A stretch of DNA of 64,000 nucleotides from Gammaproteobacteria bacterium (lineage in GTDB: Bacteria > Pseudomonadota > Gammaproteobacteria > Steroidobacterales > Steroidobacteraceae). The notes under the pieces are model-generated. The model made no database searches, had not been told where the DNA came from, and saw only the letters and a list, made by a program, of their open reading frames with translations. Made by a program: the position numbers and the translations under genes. Numbering within the stretch: position 1 is the first letter of the stretch; each line of letters opens with the position of its first letter. Below, in pieces: positions 26,724 to 35,381 of this stretch. The stretch lies in assembly GCA_028870275.1 (NCBI GenBank), contig JAGWPY010000057.1, positions 1-64,000 of the forward strand, in the 5' to 3' direction.

Positions 26724-27335
26724 TCAGAGCAGTGCGGCGCGCAGTACCGCGCCGATCCTCGCAAGTTCGGCGCCCATGCGCAGCGGTTCGCTGAGCTCGA
26801 CCTGCACGCCCATGCCGGTCGCGCCCCGGTTACAGACGTTGTCCGCCCTGGCAGCCGGAAACCGATGACCGTCGGTGCGCGCCGGGAATCCGCGGATGCG
26901 CAGGATCCTGGCGAAGCGATCGCGCAGCCGGCGATCGCGGCCGCCGAGATAGACTTGCGGGTCCGTGCCGGCGCAGCCGTGTATCGCGACGACCGTGCTG
27001 CAGCCGGCAATGAGCTGCAGGCATCGCGGCTCGTCGAACAGGTGGCTGGTCAGGTGCAGGGCGTGATAGTTGTGCCGCGGCCGGAGTCCCTCGAGCAGAT
27101 AGAGGTTCAGGTCCTCGCCTGCGACCGCGCGCGCGATCTCCGAGGTGCCGTTTTCGATGCCTCCGCCGTGCGGGGCGATCACCGCGATCCTGCACCCCGT
27201 CCGCTGCCGGACGTGGATCCGGAAGTCGACGCCCAATCTCTGGGCACGCGCGAGGTCCGCGTACCCGCGATACGAGCGTGCGTCCGGCAGGTCGCGTGCG
27301 ATCCGGCTCCGTATAATCCCCGTCAATGTGCCCAT
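26724..27335 (-). CDS. Poly-gamma-glutamate hydrolase family protein
   Basis: About 203 residues. The sequence fits the phage-type gamma-PGA hydrolase / DUF867 family (Gamma_PGA_hydro). IAVIAPHGGGIENGTSEIA supplies the His/Glu metal ligands, LHLTSHLFDEPRCL follows, VVAIHGCAG supplies the second His, and the end reads NVCNRGATGMGVQVELSEPLR. Known members are zinc amidohydrolases that cleave gamma-linked polyglutamate. I chose ATG 27335 over 27377 because the longer form overlaps the divergent MFS start. No capsule or PGA-synthesis gene is in the window, so the substrate is unclear. Confidence 0.85.
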   Translation of the reverse strand: MGTLTGIIRSRIARDLPDARSYRGYADLARAQRLGVDFRIHVRQRTGCRIAVIAPHGGGIENGTSEIARAVAGEDLNLYLLEGLRPRHNYHALHLTSHLFDEPRCLQLIAGCSTVVAIHGCAGTDPQVYLGGRDRRLRDRFARILRIRGFPARTDGHRFPAARADNVCNRGATGMGVQVELSEPLRMGAELARIGAVLRAALL

Positions 27336-27351
27336 TGCGCCCTCGAACTCC

Positions 27352-28677
27352 GTGAAGACTGCCACGAAACCGCGCATCGAAGCGAACCCGGCGAGGTCGA
27401 CTCAGTTCGCCTGGCGTCTCGTGCCGCCGCTCCTCAGCACCGGGTCGATCATGCTCGGCGCCGGGTTGCTCGGCTCCCTGCTGCCGCTGCGCTACTCGGC
27501 GATGGGCCTGTCGGCCGGTACGATCGGACTGCTCGCGACGGCCGAGGCGCTCGGCTTCGTCTGCGGATGCGTGTATGCGCACCGGGTCATCGCGCCGGTC
27601 GGGCTGGAGCGCGCCTATGCGACCTTCGCGAGCCTCAAATGCGTGGCGATCCTCGGGCTCTATTTCGCCGAATCCGCGCCAAGCATCGCCGCACTCAGGT
27701 TCGTGATCGGAGCGAACGCCGCCGGACTCGCCGTCGTAGTCGAGAGCTGGCTGAACGCGCTGGCCCCCAACGAACAGCGGGGTCGGGTATTGACCGCGTA
27801 CGTCTTCGTCTACGGACTGTTCTTCGGCGCAGGTCAGCTGCTCGGCCGCAACCTCGACGTGCGCGGGCCGAGTTTCCTGTTCGTCGCCGGCATCGTGACG
27901 ACTCTGGCGCTCGTGCCCATGGTCGCGATCGACGTGCGCGCCCCGGAACTGCCGCAGCGCATGCGGCTGCAGATCGGCAAGGCGCTCCGCACTTCCCCGG
28001 TCAGTGTGTGCGCCTGTGTGCTCAATGGTCTGATCCTGACGGCGTTCACGACCGTAGGTCCGCTGTTCGGCCAGAGGATCGGCTTCGACCAGCGCCACAT
28101 CGTCGTGCTGCTCGCCTGCGTGTCGTTCGGCAGCCTGTTCCTGCAGTGGCCGATCGGGCACCTGTCGGACCGGATCGACCGCCTCTACGCCCTGATCGGC
28201 ATCGGGGCCGCCGTGCTCGCCGTGGCCCTGGCCCTGGTCGGGGTGACCCGGCAAACGCCGTTCCTGCTGCTCGCGGCACTGTTCGCAATCTTCGGCGGGC
28301 TGGCCGAGAGTCTCTACGCGGTCGGGGTGGCGCACGCCAATGATCGGGCGCCGTCGAGCGATTACGTCGCTCTGTCTTCGACGCTGCTGTTCCTGTGGGC
28401 GATCGGCGCCGCAATCGGGCCGACGACCGGCACACTGGCGATCCAGCTGACACGGCCAGGGGCCTTCTTCGTCTACGTCGCCTTGTTGACCGGCGTGTTC
28501 ACCTCGTTCGCGCTCTGGCGCCTGACGCGCCGCCGGCGCGAACCGGTGGTCGAGAGCCGCGAGGAATTCCTCACGTATCCGCAGACTTCGCCGGAGATCT
28601 ACGCCTGGATTCCGTATCACCGCGAGGAGACTGGCGGGAAGCACTCAGCCGGTGCAGAGCAGGAACCCCCGGCCTGA
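27352..28677 (+). CDS. MFS transporter (YcaD-like)
   Basis: About 441 residues with around twelve membrane helices and the YcaD-type start FAWRLVPPLLSTGSIMLGAGLLGSLLP. Conserved cytoplasmic loop segments include GHLSDRIDRLYALIG after helix 8. The C-terminus (PEIYAWIPYHRE…) is a soluble tail. The track ORF begins at 27145 within the antisense of the hydrolase; real start candidates are GTG 27352 and GTG 27328, neither with a ribosome-binding site. A TATAAT at 27312–27317 lies just upstream of GTG 27328, so a leaderless transcript is possible. Substrate cannot be inferred. Confidence 0.85.
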   Translation: MKTATKPRIEANPARSTQFAWRLVPPLLSTGSIMLGAGLLGSLLPLRYSAMGLSAGTIGLLATAEALGFVCGCVYAHRVIAPVGLERAYATFASLKCVAILGLYFAESAPSIAALRFVIGANAAGLAVVVESWLNALAPNEQRGRVLTAYVFVYGLFFGAGQLLGRNLDVRGPSFLFVAGIVTTLALVPMVAIDVRAPELPQRMRLQIGKALRTSPVSVCACVLNGLILTAFTTVGPLFGQRIGFDQRHIVVLLACVSFGSLFLQWPIGHLSDRIDRLYALIGIGAAVLAVALALVGVTRQTPFLLLAALFAIFGGLAESLYAVGVAHANDRAPSSDYVALSSTLLFLWAIGAAIGPTTGTLAIQLTRPGAFFVYVALLTGVFTSFALWRLTRRRREPVVESREEFLTYPQTSPEIYAWIPYHREETGGKHSAGAEQEPPA

Positions 28678-28678
28678 T

Positions 28679-28708
28679 GGGGCGGGGGCGTACGCTGGCC
28701 CCCGCCCC
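28679..28708. terminator. Perfect 11-bp GC hairpin between convergent genes
   Basis: GGGGCGGGGGC at 28679–28689 and GCCCCCGCCCC at 28698–28708 pair without a mismatch around an eight-base loop. It starts just after the MFS stop and ends before the ald stop, which face each other. There is no T-tract, so it may slow polymerase or protect both 3' ends rather than act as a standard intrinsic terminator. Confidence 0.55.
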
Positions 28709-28725
28709 TGCGATGCGCGGATCCG

Positions 28726-29835
28726 TCAGGCGGCGGCGAGCGGCCGGTAGTCGAGCGCCAGGGCGCGCGCGACCGCCTCGTGGGTGATCCGGCCGGCGTG
28801 CACGTTCAGACCCATGGCGAGGCCCCGATCGCGCGCGAGCGCGTCGCGCCAGCCCGCATCCGCGAGCGCCTTCACGTAGGGCAGGGTCGCGTTGGTGAGT
28901 GCGAACGTCGAGGTTCTCGGCACGGCGCCCGGCATGTTCGTGACGCAGTAGTGGATCACACCGTGTTCCACGAACGTAGGCTCGGCGTGCGTGGTCGGCC
29001 GGCTCGTCTCGAAGCACCCGCCCTGGTCGATCGCGATGTCGACCATCACGGCGCCGGGCTTCATCGACTTGACCATCGCCCGGCTGACGAGCTTGGGTGC
29101 CGCGGCTCCGGCGATCAGAACCGCGCCGATCACCAGGTCGGCGTCCTTGACGAGTTCCTCGATGGCGTGAGCGGTCGAGTAGGCGGTCTTCAGCTGATTG
29201 CCGAAAGTCGTCGACAGCTCGCGCAGCCGCTTGACCGAACGGTCGACGACGGTCACGTCGGCGCGCAGACCCACGGCCATCTCGGCCGCATGGGTTCCTG
29301 AGACGCCGCCGCCGAGGATCACTACCTTGGCCGGAGCGACCCCCGGGACGCCGCCGAGCAGCACGCCGAAGCCGCCATTGGCCTTCTGCAGGCAGGTCGC
29401 GCCGACCTGCACCGACATGCGTCCGGCTACCTCGCTCATCGGTGTGAGCAGGGGGAGCGATCCGTCGCTTGCGGTCACGGTCTCGTAGGCGATCGCGGTG
29501 GCACCGGATTTCATCAGCGCGAGCGCCTGTTCGCGATCGGCCGCGAGGTGAAGATAGGTGAACAGCGTCTGGCCCTCGCGCAGCATTGCGCACTCCGGCA
29601 ACTGCGGCTCCTTCACCTTGACCACCAGCTCGGCGAAAGAGAACACCTGGGCCGCGTCGGCCGCGATGCGGGCGCCCGCCGCGAGGTACTGCGCGTCATC
29701 GACCCCGATGCCGGTGCCGGCGCCGGTCTGGACCAGCACCTCGTGGCCGGCGCGCACCAGCTCTGCGACGCCTGCGGGTACGAGGCCGACCCGGTATTCG
29801 TGAACCTTGATCTCTTTCGGTACGCCGATCTTCAT
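28726..29835 (-). CDS. ald: Alanine dehydrogenase
   Basis: NAD-dependent interconversion of L-alanine with pyruvate and ammonia. The sequence runs MKIGVPKEIKVHEYRVGLVP, KVKEPQ, FTYLHLAAD, the Rossmann motif VVILGGGVSGTHAAEMA, and VMVDIAIDQGGCFETSRPTTH, all characteristic. 369 aa is normal. ATG 29835 is preferred over 29859 because it matches the family N-terminus. It is divergent from an Lrp-type regulator gene, the typical arrangement for alanine-induced control. Confidence 0.96.
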   Translation of the reverse strand: MKIGVPKEIKVHEYRVGLVPAGVAELVRAGHEVLVQTGAGTGIGVDDAQYLAAGARIAADAAQVFSFAELVVKVKEPQLPECAMLREGQTLFTYLHLAADREQALALMKSGATAIAYETVTASDGSLPLLTPMSEVAGRMSVQVGATCLQKANGGFGVLLGGVPGVAPAKVVILGGGVSGTHAAEMAVGLRADVTVVDRSVKRLRELSTTFGNQLKTAYSTAHAIEELVKDADLVIGAVLIAGAAAPKLVSRAMVKSMKPGAVMVDIAIDQGGCFETSRPTTHAEPTFVEHGVIHYCVTNMPGAVPRTSTFALTNATLPYVKALADAGWRDALARDRGLAMGLNVHAGRITHEAVARALALDYRPLAAA

Positions 29836-30010
29836 GATTGCCTGCACTCCCCGGGGCATGGAAAAAAATGGCCGGTTGTTGCGACCAATTTAAAGACGGG
29901 CAACGGCGGAAGTGCCGCGATTCGCGCACATTTTCGTCCTCGTTCGGCATAATATGTCGCGCAATGACGAATTCGAGACATTTTCTGTCGTCACCGGGGC
30001 CTGCCCGCCG
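29836..30010. promoter_or_regulatory. Divergent ald / Lrp promoter region
   Basis: 175 bases, more AT-rich than the neighbours. It contains GGCATAATATGTCGC (a -10-like CATAAT at 29948) and CGAATTCG, a palindrome at about 29969, near GACATTTTCTGTC. The spacing and the convergent control of ald by Lrp-like proteins suggest Lrp-family binding sites here; no exact consensus was matched. Confidence 0.45.
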
Positions 30011-30472
30011 ATGAAGCTCGACCGCTACGACCGCGCGATCGTCCACGCGCTCCAGCTCGATGGACGGATCACCAACAGCCGGCTCGCCGAGGCGGTCAAT
30101 CTGTCCGAGTCCGCGTGTCTGCGCCGCGTGCGGGCCCTCGAGGATGCGGGCCTCATCGAAGGGTATGCGGCGGTGCTCAACCAGCAGCGGGCGGGCTGCC
30201 CGGTCAACGTCTTCGTGGCGATCACGCTCGAGCGCCAGGAACAGGCGCACCTGCATGCTTTCGAGGAGGCGGTGCGCCGCGTGCCCGAGGTGATGGAGTG
30301 CTATCTGATGTCGGGGGAATATGACTATCTGCTGCGCGTCGTGCTCGCCGACACCGCCGATTTCGAACGTCTGCACAGCCAGCACCTGACGCGGCTGCCG
30401 AACGTGGCCCGCGTGCATTCCTCGTTCGCCCTGCGCACGGTGCAGAAGTCGCGCGAACTGCCGGTGCGGTGA
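30011..30472 (+). CDS. Lrp/AsnC family transcriptional regulator
   Basis: 153 residues from ATG 30011 (MKLDRYDRAIVHALQLDG); the track start at 29912 gives a non-family extension. An N-terminal helix-turn-helix (TNSRLAEAVNLSESACLRRVRALEDAGLI) is followed by the RAM ligand domain (NVFVAITLERQ, VMECYLMSGEYDYLLRVVLAD). Divergent from ald, so it most likely senses alanine or a related amino acid and controls ald. Confidence 0.92.
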   Translation: MKLDRYDRAIVHALQLDGRITNSRLAEAVNLSESACLRRVRALEDAGLIEGYAAVLNQQRAGCPVNVFVAITLERQEQAHLHAFEEAVRRVPEVMECYLMSGEYDYLLRVVLADTADFERLHSQHLTRLPNVARVHSSFALRTVQKSRELPVR

Positions 30473-30533
30473 TCGCCGGCGAAGTCGCGGTCGCCGCCCA
30501 GGACGAGACCGCGTGCGCCGATCCTCTGCGCGC

Positions 30534-32708
30534 TCAGTCGCGCAGCCGTTCGCGCAACTCTCTGGCGATCAGGCGGCGCCACATCCGCTGCTGCCGGTCG
30601 GTCGGCTCCCCGAGACCGAGGCGTTCGAGGTAAGGCTCGAAGCGCGCGGGTACGCGCCCCGAGGCCACCGCGGCGACGGCAGCCGCGATCCTGCCGCGAA
30701 GGGTGCCGGAGCGCCGCGCGAGCGCCTCGAGCGCGCCCGACAGGACGATTTCCTCGCGCGTCAGATCGGTGCCGAACGGGAAGTCCGAGAACAGTCCGCG
30801 GGCCCTCGACAGCGCGAACTGTTGCTCGAGCGCCCGAGGCGTGTTGCCGCGGTGCCGGTCGGGTATGCGATAGTCCCGGGGAATCTTGCCGGCGGCGCGC
30901 GCCTCGCGCAGCAGCGCGTCCTGAAAACGCGAATCGGCGATGTTCAGCATCGCGGCGACGACCTCCTGGTCGGACAGTCCACGCAGGTCCGCGACCCCAT
31001 ACTCGGTGACCACCAGATCGCGCAGATGCCGTGGGATGGTCGTATGTCCGTAGTTCCAGAGGATGTTCGAGCTGACCTCGCCGCGGTGCTCGCGGGTGCT
31101 GCGCACCGCGATGATCGACCGGGCTCCGGGTAGCGCGTGGGCCATCGCGACGAAGTTGTATTGGCCGCCGACGCCGCTCACGACGCGGCCATCCGCCAGT
31201 CCGTCGGAGACGACCGCGCCGAGGAGCGTGGCCATCATGCCGGTATTGATGAAGCGTCCGTGCGTGCGCTGGGCGATTCGCAGCGCGCGGTCCTCGCCTT
31301 CCAGCTGATTGGTGAATCCCACTCCGCACATGCAGAAATCCCGGCGCTCGGTCTCCGGCAGGTCGCGTAGCGCCGCGTAGAACGCCCGCGATCCCAGGAA
31401 GAACCCGGCATGCAGCAATCGTCCGCCGCGCAGGCGTCGGCCGGTACAGGAGGCGAGCATCATCTCGGTGCAGCGTGCGTCGTCGAGCCGGGCCGCGATC
31501 GCCCGGCCGTCGACGCCGATCACATGACCGTCGGCGTAGCGCACCTCGCTGCGGAACACGCCGACGCGCTGCAGAGCGGAGAACTGATCCGCCGTCAGCG
31601 GGCTGGAGAGGCCGGTGGTCGAGAGCGCGCGCAGGAAGCGCCCATCGATCGTCTCGTCGAGCGCGCCGGCGGCGAGCAGCGACTGGATGTGCGGCTCGTC
31701 GTAGACGCGGCGCCTCAGGATTCCCGATCGGTACAGCTCCAGGAAGCCCTCGACGAACATCTCGGTACAGGCGTACAGGCCTTTTTCGAAGGGAGCGTCC
31801 CCGCCGATCTCCGCGGGCGTCCCTGCGAAGCGCTGGGGCGAGCGCAACAGCCGGTGGATCTCGCGAAATTCCCCGTTCTGCTGATGGCGCAGCTGCAGGG
31901 CGTAGACGATCGCGTCGCCGATCCCGCCGATGCCGAGCTGCAGGGTGCCGCCGTCGCGGACCAGCCTCGCCGCGTGCAGCCCAATGGAGAATTCGGCGGT
32001 CGTGAGCCGCGGATTCGGCGGCGAATAAAGATCGCTCTCCCAGCGGGGATGATCGATCACGAAGTCGAAGGTCTCGGCCGGCACGGCGGCTGGGCCGAAC
32101 ATGAAGGGCATCTGCCGGCTCACCTGACCGACGACGACCACGTCGCGGCCGGCGCGACGCGCCCCTTCCAGTCCCGAGAGCAGATCGAGCGTGACGTCCG
32201 GATTCGAGCCCAGGCTGTATTCGCTCGCGCCCGCCACGGCACGCTTCGCGATCAGCTGACCGATCACGTTGACGCCGCGCTCGGCGAGGTCACGGGCGAC
32301 GTGGGTGTAGTTGCTGCTGACGTAGTGCCTCTGTGCATGGGTCGAATCGAGGAAGGCACCGGGATCGAGGAAGAATTCGACGATTTGCACGTTCGGCGGA
32401 ACGCACCCGGCGTGCAGATCGGCGACGTAGTCGAGCGGCAGGAAATCGCCGAACACCCGCTCAACCAGCGGCTTTAGGAAACGGCGCTCGAGTTCTCCGC
32501 GCGGACGGGGCGTCGACAGGGACAGCGCCGTGAAGATGGTCAGTCGAATCGCCGGATCGCGGCGGGCGCGGCGATAGAGTTCGTTCGTCAGCGCGTGGGG
32601 CTTGCCTATGCCGAGCGGCAAGGCGACGGTGACCTGCGGCCCGACGCGACCCAGGATCGCCTCGACGCATTCGGCGACGTCGTCGAACGGTCGCGGCGGA
32701 CGGTCCAT
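30534..32708 (-). CDS. Acetyl-CoA hydrolase/CoA-transferase family protein
   Basis: 724 residues, the long form of the family. The C-terminal part contains GVGGQYNFVAMAHALPGARSI and VVTEYGVADLRGLSDQE, with the Glu that forms the acyl-glutamyl-CoA intermediate in relatives. It would move CoA between acetate or propionate/succinate and other acids, or hydrolyse acyl-CoA. It begins 1 base after the yceI stop, so it is the third gene of a cytochrome b561 – yceI – CoA-transferase operon. Substrate unknown. Confidence 0.85.
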   Translation of the reverse strand: MDRPPRPFDDVAECVEAILGRVGPQVTVALPLGIGKPHALTNELYRRARRDPAIRLTIFTALSLSTPRPRGELERRFLKPLVERVFGDFLPLDYVADLHAGCVPPNVQIVEFFLDPGAFLDSTHAQRHYVSSNYTHVARDLAERGVNVIGQLIAKRAVAGASEYSLGSNPDVTLDLLSGLEGARRAGRDVVVVGQVSRQMPFMFGPAAVPAETFDFVIDHPRWESDLYSPPNPRLTTAEFSIGLHAARLVRDGGTLQLGIGGIGDAIVYALQLRHQQNGEFREIHRLLRSPQRFAGTPAEIGGDAPFEKGLYACTEMFVEGFLELYRSGILRRRVYDEPHIQSLLAAGALDETIDGRFLRALSTTGLSSPLTADQFSALQRVGVFRSEVRYADGHVIGVDGRAIAARLDDARCTEMMLASCTGRRLRGGRLLHAGFFLGSRAFYAALRDLPETERRDFCMCGVGFTNQLEGEDRALRIAQRTHGRFINTGMMATLLGAVVSDGLADGRVVSGVGGQYNFVAMAHALPGARSIIAVRSTREHRGEVSSNILWNYGHTTIPRHLRDLVVTEYGVADLRGLSDQEVVAAMLNIADSRFQDALLREARAAGKIPRDYRIPDRHRGNTPRALEQQFALSRARGLFSDFPFGTDLTREEIVLSGALEALARRSGTLRGRIAAAVAAVASGRVPARFEPYLERLGLGEPTDRQQRMWRRLIARELRERLRD

Positions 32709-32709
32709 C

Positions 32710-33285
32710 TCAATGCTGCGGCACGAGCACCAGGGAGAAATCGATTCGCACGTCGTTGCCCACCCATTCGGTGCTCTTCCAGTCCCCCTGGCCGACGCCG
32801 AAATCCAGGCGCTCGAGCTTCGCCGAGCCGGTCAGCGTCGCACCGCCCTGCGTGGTGAGAAACCGGAACGTGATCGGCACGGGGCGCGAGACGCCTCGCA
32901 GGGTGAGCATGCCGGTCGCCGCGAAACCGCCGGCCGTCCGGGTGAAGCCGCTCGTGACATAGTGAGCCGTGGGCCAGCGGGCGACGTCGAACAGGTCGGA
33001 TCCGCGGATCGTCGTATCGCGGTCGTGGTCCTTGGAGTCGACCGAGGCGAGATCGATCACCACGTCGAAGCGGGAGTGCGGCAGATCGTCGGGCGAAAAG
33101 ACGATTGCGGCCCGAAATCGGCGGAATTCGGCCGTGAATGGCGCGCCTGCCTGCGTGCCGGTGAAATCCAGGTGGCTGTCCGCCGCGACCGCGCTGAATT
33201 GACGCGCGGGCGCCGCCATGCAGGGCGCCAACGCGGTCGCAAACGCGACGAGCGTCGCGGCGAGGGGCGATTTCCAGGTCGTCAT
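32710..33285 (-). CDS. YceI family periplasmic protein
   Basis: 191 residues with a signal peptide (PLAATLVAFATALAPCMA) and a YceI beta-barrel: DSHLDFTGTQAGAPFTAEF, DLASVDSKDHDRDTTIRGSDLFDVARWPTA, FTRTAGGFAATGMLTLRGVSRPV and KLERLDFGVGQGDWKSTEWVG. The fold binds isoprenoid lipids such as ubiquinone-8 in known members. ATG 33285 overlaps the cytochrome b561 stop. Pairing with cytochrome b561 is a recurring arrangement. Confidence 0.94.
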   Translation of the reverse strand: MTTWKSPLAATLVAFATALAPCMAAPARQFSAVAADSHLDFTGTQAGAPFTAEFRRFRAAIVFSPDDLPHSRFDVVIDLASVDSKDHDRDTTIRGSDLFDVARWPTAHYVTSGFTRTAGGFAATGMLTLRGVSRPVPITFRFLTTQGGATLTGSAKLERLDFGVGQGDWKSTEWVGNDVRIDFSLVLVPQH

Positions 33286-33845
33286 CGCGGGCTCCTTGGC
33301 TTGACGCGCGGCAGCATGCGCAGCAATACGTCGTCCTTGTCCAGAAAGTGGTGCTTCAGCGCCGCGAGCACGTGCAGCACGGCGAGAATCAGCAAGGCGG
33401 TGCCGAGTCCGTGGTGGATCCGGCGCAGCGCGCCGAACGCGGACTCGTTCGGGCCGATCAGATTCGGCCAGGTGAACAGACCGAACCAGCTCACCGAGTA
33501 GTTCTTCGCGGACGACATCAGCCAGCCGCTCAGCGGCATCGCGAACAACAGCGCGTAGAGGCTGGCGTGCATCGCCCGCGCGGCGCCGCGCACGGTCCTG
33601 CCGGCGGTCGCCGGCAGGGGCGGGGCCGGGTGGAATACCCGCCATCCGAGGCGCAAGACGGCGAGCGCGAGGATGGTCATGCCGAAGCTCTTGTGCCGCG
33701 CGAGCAGTCCGAGCTTCTCCATTCCGAGAGGTAGTCGGGCGGCCCATTTGGCGAGCACGAACTGCAGCACGATCAGAGCAGCGATGGTCCAGTGCAGCAG
33801 CTGTGCGACCGCTCCGTAACGACGCGCCGCGTTCGCAGTTGGCAT
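33282..33845 (-). CDS. Cytochrome b561 family protein
   Basis: 187 residues with four membrane helices and haem-ligand histidines in QLLHWTIAALIV, ARHKSFGMTI, HASLYALLFAMPLSGWLM and IHHGLGTALLILAVLHVLAALKHH. Members move electrons between quinone and periplasmic acceptors. First gene of the operon; the stop overlaps the yceI ATG. Confidence 0.94.
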   Translation of the reverse strand: MPTANAARRYGAVAQLLHWTIAALIVLQFVLAKWAARLPLGMEKLGLLARHKSFGMTILALAVLRLGWRVFHPAPPLPATAGRTVRGAARAMHASLYALLFAMPLSGWLMSSAKNYSVSWFGLFTWPNLIGPNESAFGALRRIHHGLGTALLILAVLHVLAALKHHFLDKDDVLLRMLPRVKPRSPR

Positions 33846-33906
33846 AAGACTCCTTCACGCGCCAAACTGGCGCGCCCCTGACGCAAGTCTAGCAAGTTGG
33901 TGAACC

Positions 33907-34647
33907 ATGCTGCGCCCGAAGGCTGGTGTGATCGCCGCGCTCGCGGCGTGCCTGATCGCGTGCTACCCGCAGGCGCGCCCTGGCCGGGCGCGGATCCCGA
34001 TCCGGGTGAAACAACCGCTCGGCTCGCATCATGCGGGGAGCCGGATCGTCGGGTACCGGATCGATCCAGCTCGCTCGTGGCTGCGGGTGCTCGTCTACCG
34101 GGCCGGGCCGCTGGCGAACCTCGGTCACGACCACGTGGTGAGCAACCGCGCCCTGCGCGGCTGGCTGCGTCTCGGCGAGTCCTGGACGCAATCGAGCTTC
34201 GTGATCGAAGTTCCGGTCGGGGACTTCGTGGTCGACGACGAGGCGGAGCGGCAGGCGCTGGGGGGGGTGTTCGCGGCTGCGGTCGCGCCGGCGGACAGGC
34301 GAGGAACGCGTGCCCACATGCTGGGGCCGTTCCAGCTCGATGCCGCCCATCATCCGCTGATCCGCCTACGGTCACTGGCGATCTTCGCGCCATCGCCACG
34401 GCCGGCCGCGCGTGTCGAGGTGCGGGTCGCCGGACACCGCGCCGTGCTCGATCTACCGTTCACGGCGAGCGCCTTCGCGTTCTCGAACCCGCCGGCCGGC
34501 ATCGTTGCGAGGACCGCCTTCGAGCTGCGCCAGACGCGACTCGGGATCACGCCCTATCAGGTGATGCTCGGTGCCCTGCGGGTACGGGATCGAGTCGAAG
34601 TGCAGATGAGTCTCTACGCGGTACGTTCAGGCTCCGCCGAGAACTAG
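33907..34647 (+). CDS. YceI-like lipoprotein
   Basis: 246 residues. The N-terminus ALAACLIAC reads as a lipoprotein signal with lipobox LIAC. The body resembles a distant YceI domain: YRIDPARSWLRVLVYRAGPLANLGHDHVV, FVIEVPVGDFVVDDEAER, then a strand-rich tail. It is divergent from the cytochrome b561–yceI operon, so a second lipid or quinone-binding protein linked to the same electron system is plausible. The 3' end overlaps the converging VOC gene by 21 bases. Confidence 0.75.
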   Translation: MLRPKAGVIAALAACLIACYPQARPGRARIPIRVKQPLGSHHAGSRIVGYRIDPARSWLRVLVYRAGPLANLGHDHVVSNRALRGWLRLGESWTQSSFVIEVPVGDFVVDDEAERQALGGVFAAAVAPADRRGTRAHMLGPFQLDAAHHPLIRLRSLAIFAPSPRPAARVEVRVAGHRAVLDLPFTASAFAFSNPPAGIVARTAFELRQTRLGITPYQVMLGALRVRDRVEVQMSLYAVRSGSAEN

Positions 34648-35316
34648 GATCGGCGTGCCCTCCGGGGCCGTGAAGCTCAGACATTCGGCCGCGCCGCCGG
34701 CCCTGCGGGCGACGCCGCGGATGCCCGCCGCGGTCAGTGCAGACCCGGTCGCCGCGAGGTCGTCGACCTCGAACAGCAGAGTCGGCCGCGCGAGTTCCGC
34801 TTCGCTGTACAGACCGAGGTCGAGCGTGTCGCTGGTACAGCCGACGTGTCGACCCAGTCCCCCCTCCTCGTCGAGTCCGACGAAACCGATCGCTTCCCAG
34901 TGGGACTTGGATTGCGCCGCGTCGGCGGCCGGCAGGGCCACTTCGCGGAAATCGCCGCAGAGCGAGCGGTTCGTCCGCGTTCCGGTCGAGGGCGAGAACG
35001 TGCGTGCCTCGACGAATCGCAGTGAGTTGCCACCCGGATCCCGCCAGCGCAGCTCGTTGAACACGTCCGGCCCGAGGCGCCGAACGTCGAAGGAGGCAAC
35101 CAGTCGTTCGAGTCCCTCGAGATGGCGCAGCAGGTCGGGCCGCACGAAGGTCAGCGTCGGCTCGAGGTCTGCGCACTGATGCAGGCCGATGCTGATGCGC
35201 CCGTCGGTCGCGACCGCATACGGGTGAGGCCAGGCCTCGCCCACCTCGGCGAACGAGAAGCCGAGTTTCCGATAGAACGCCAGCGACTCACGCACGTCGC
35301 TGGTCGGCAGCGACAT
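34627..35316 (-). CDS. VOC family protein with two glyoxalase-like domains
   Basis: 229 residues from ATG 35316. Two betaalphabeta modules are visible: MSLPTSDVRESLAFYRKLGFSF and FREVALPAADAAQSKSHWEAIGFVG, each the start of a vicinal-oxygen-chelate half. Metal ligands are incomplete (His in ISIGLHQC and Glu in SLRFVEA in the first half), so the enzyme class is uncertain. The upstream in-frame residues (WGRFLE) may belong to the first strand; a CTG at 35385 overlapping the gabD stop (CTGA) is an alternative start. It follows gabD on the same strand. Confidence 0.78.
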   Translation of the reverse strand: MSLPTSDVRESLAFYRKLGFSFAEVGEAWPHPYAVATDGRISIGLHQCADLEPTLTFVRPDLLRHLEGLERLVASFDVRRLGPDVFNELRWRDPGGNSLRFVEARTFSPSTGTRTNRSLCGDFREVALPAADAAQSKSHWEAIGFVGLDEEGGLGRHVGCTSDTLDLGLYSEAELARPTLLFEVDDLAATGSALTAAGIRGVARRAGGAAECLSFTAPEGTPILVLGGA

Positions 35317-35381
35317 CTCCAGGAACCGGCCCCACGTGGTGGGGCCGGTGCTCGAGGGCAGGGATTCGGGTGACCGCGGGA

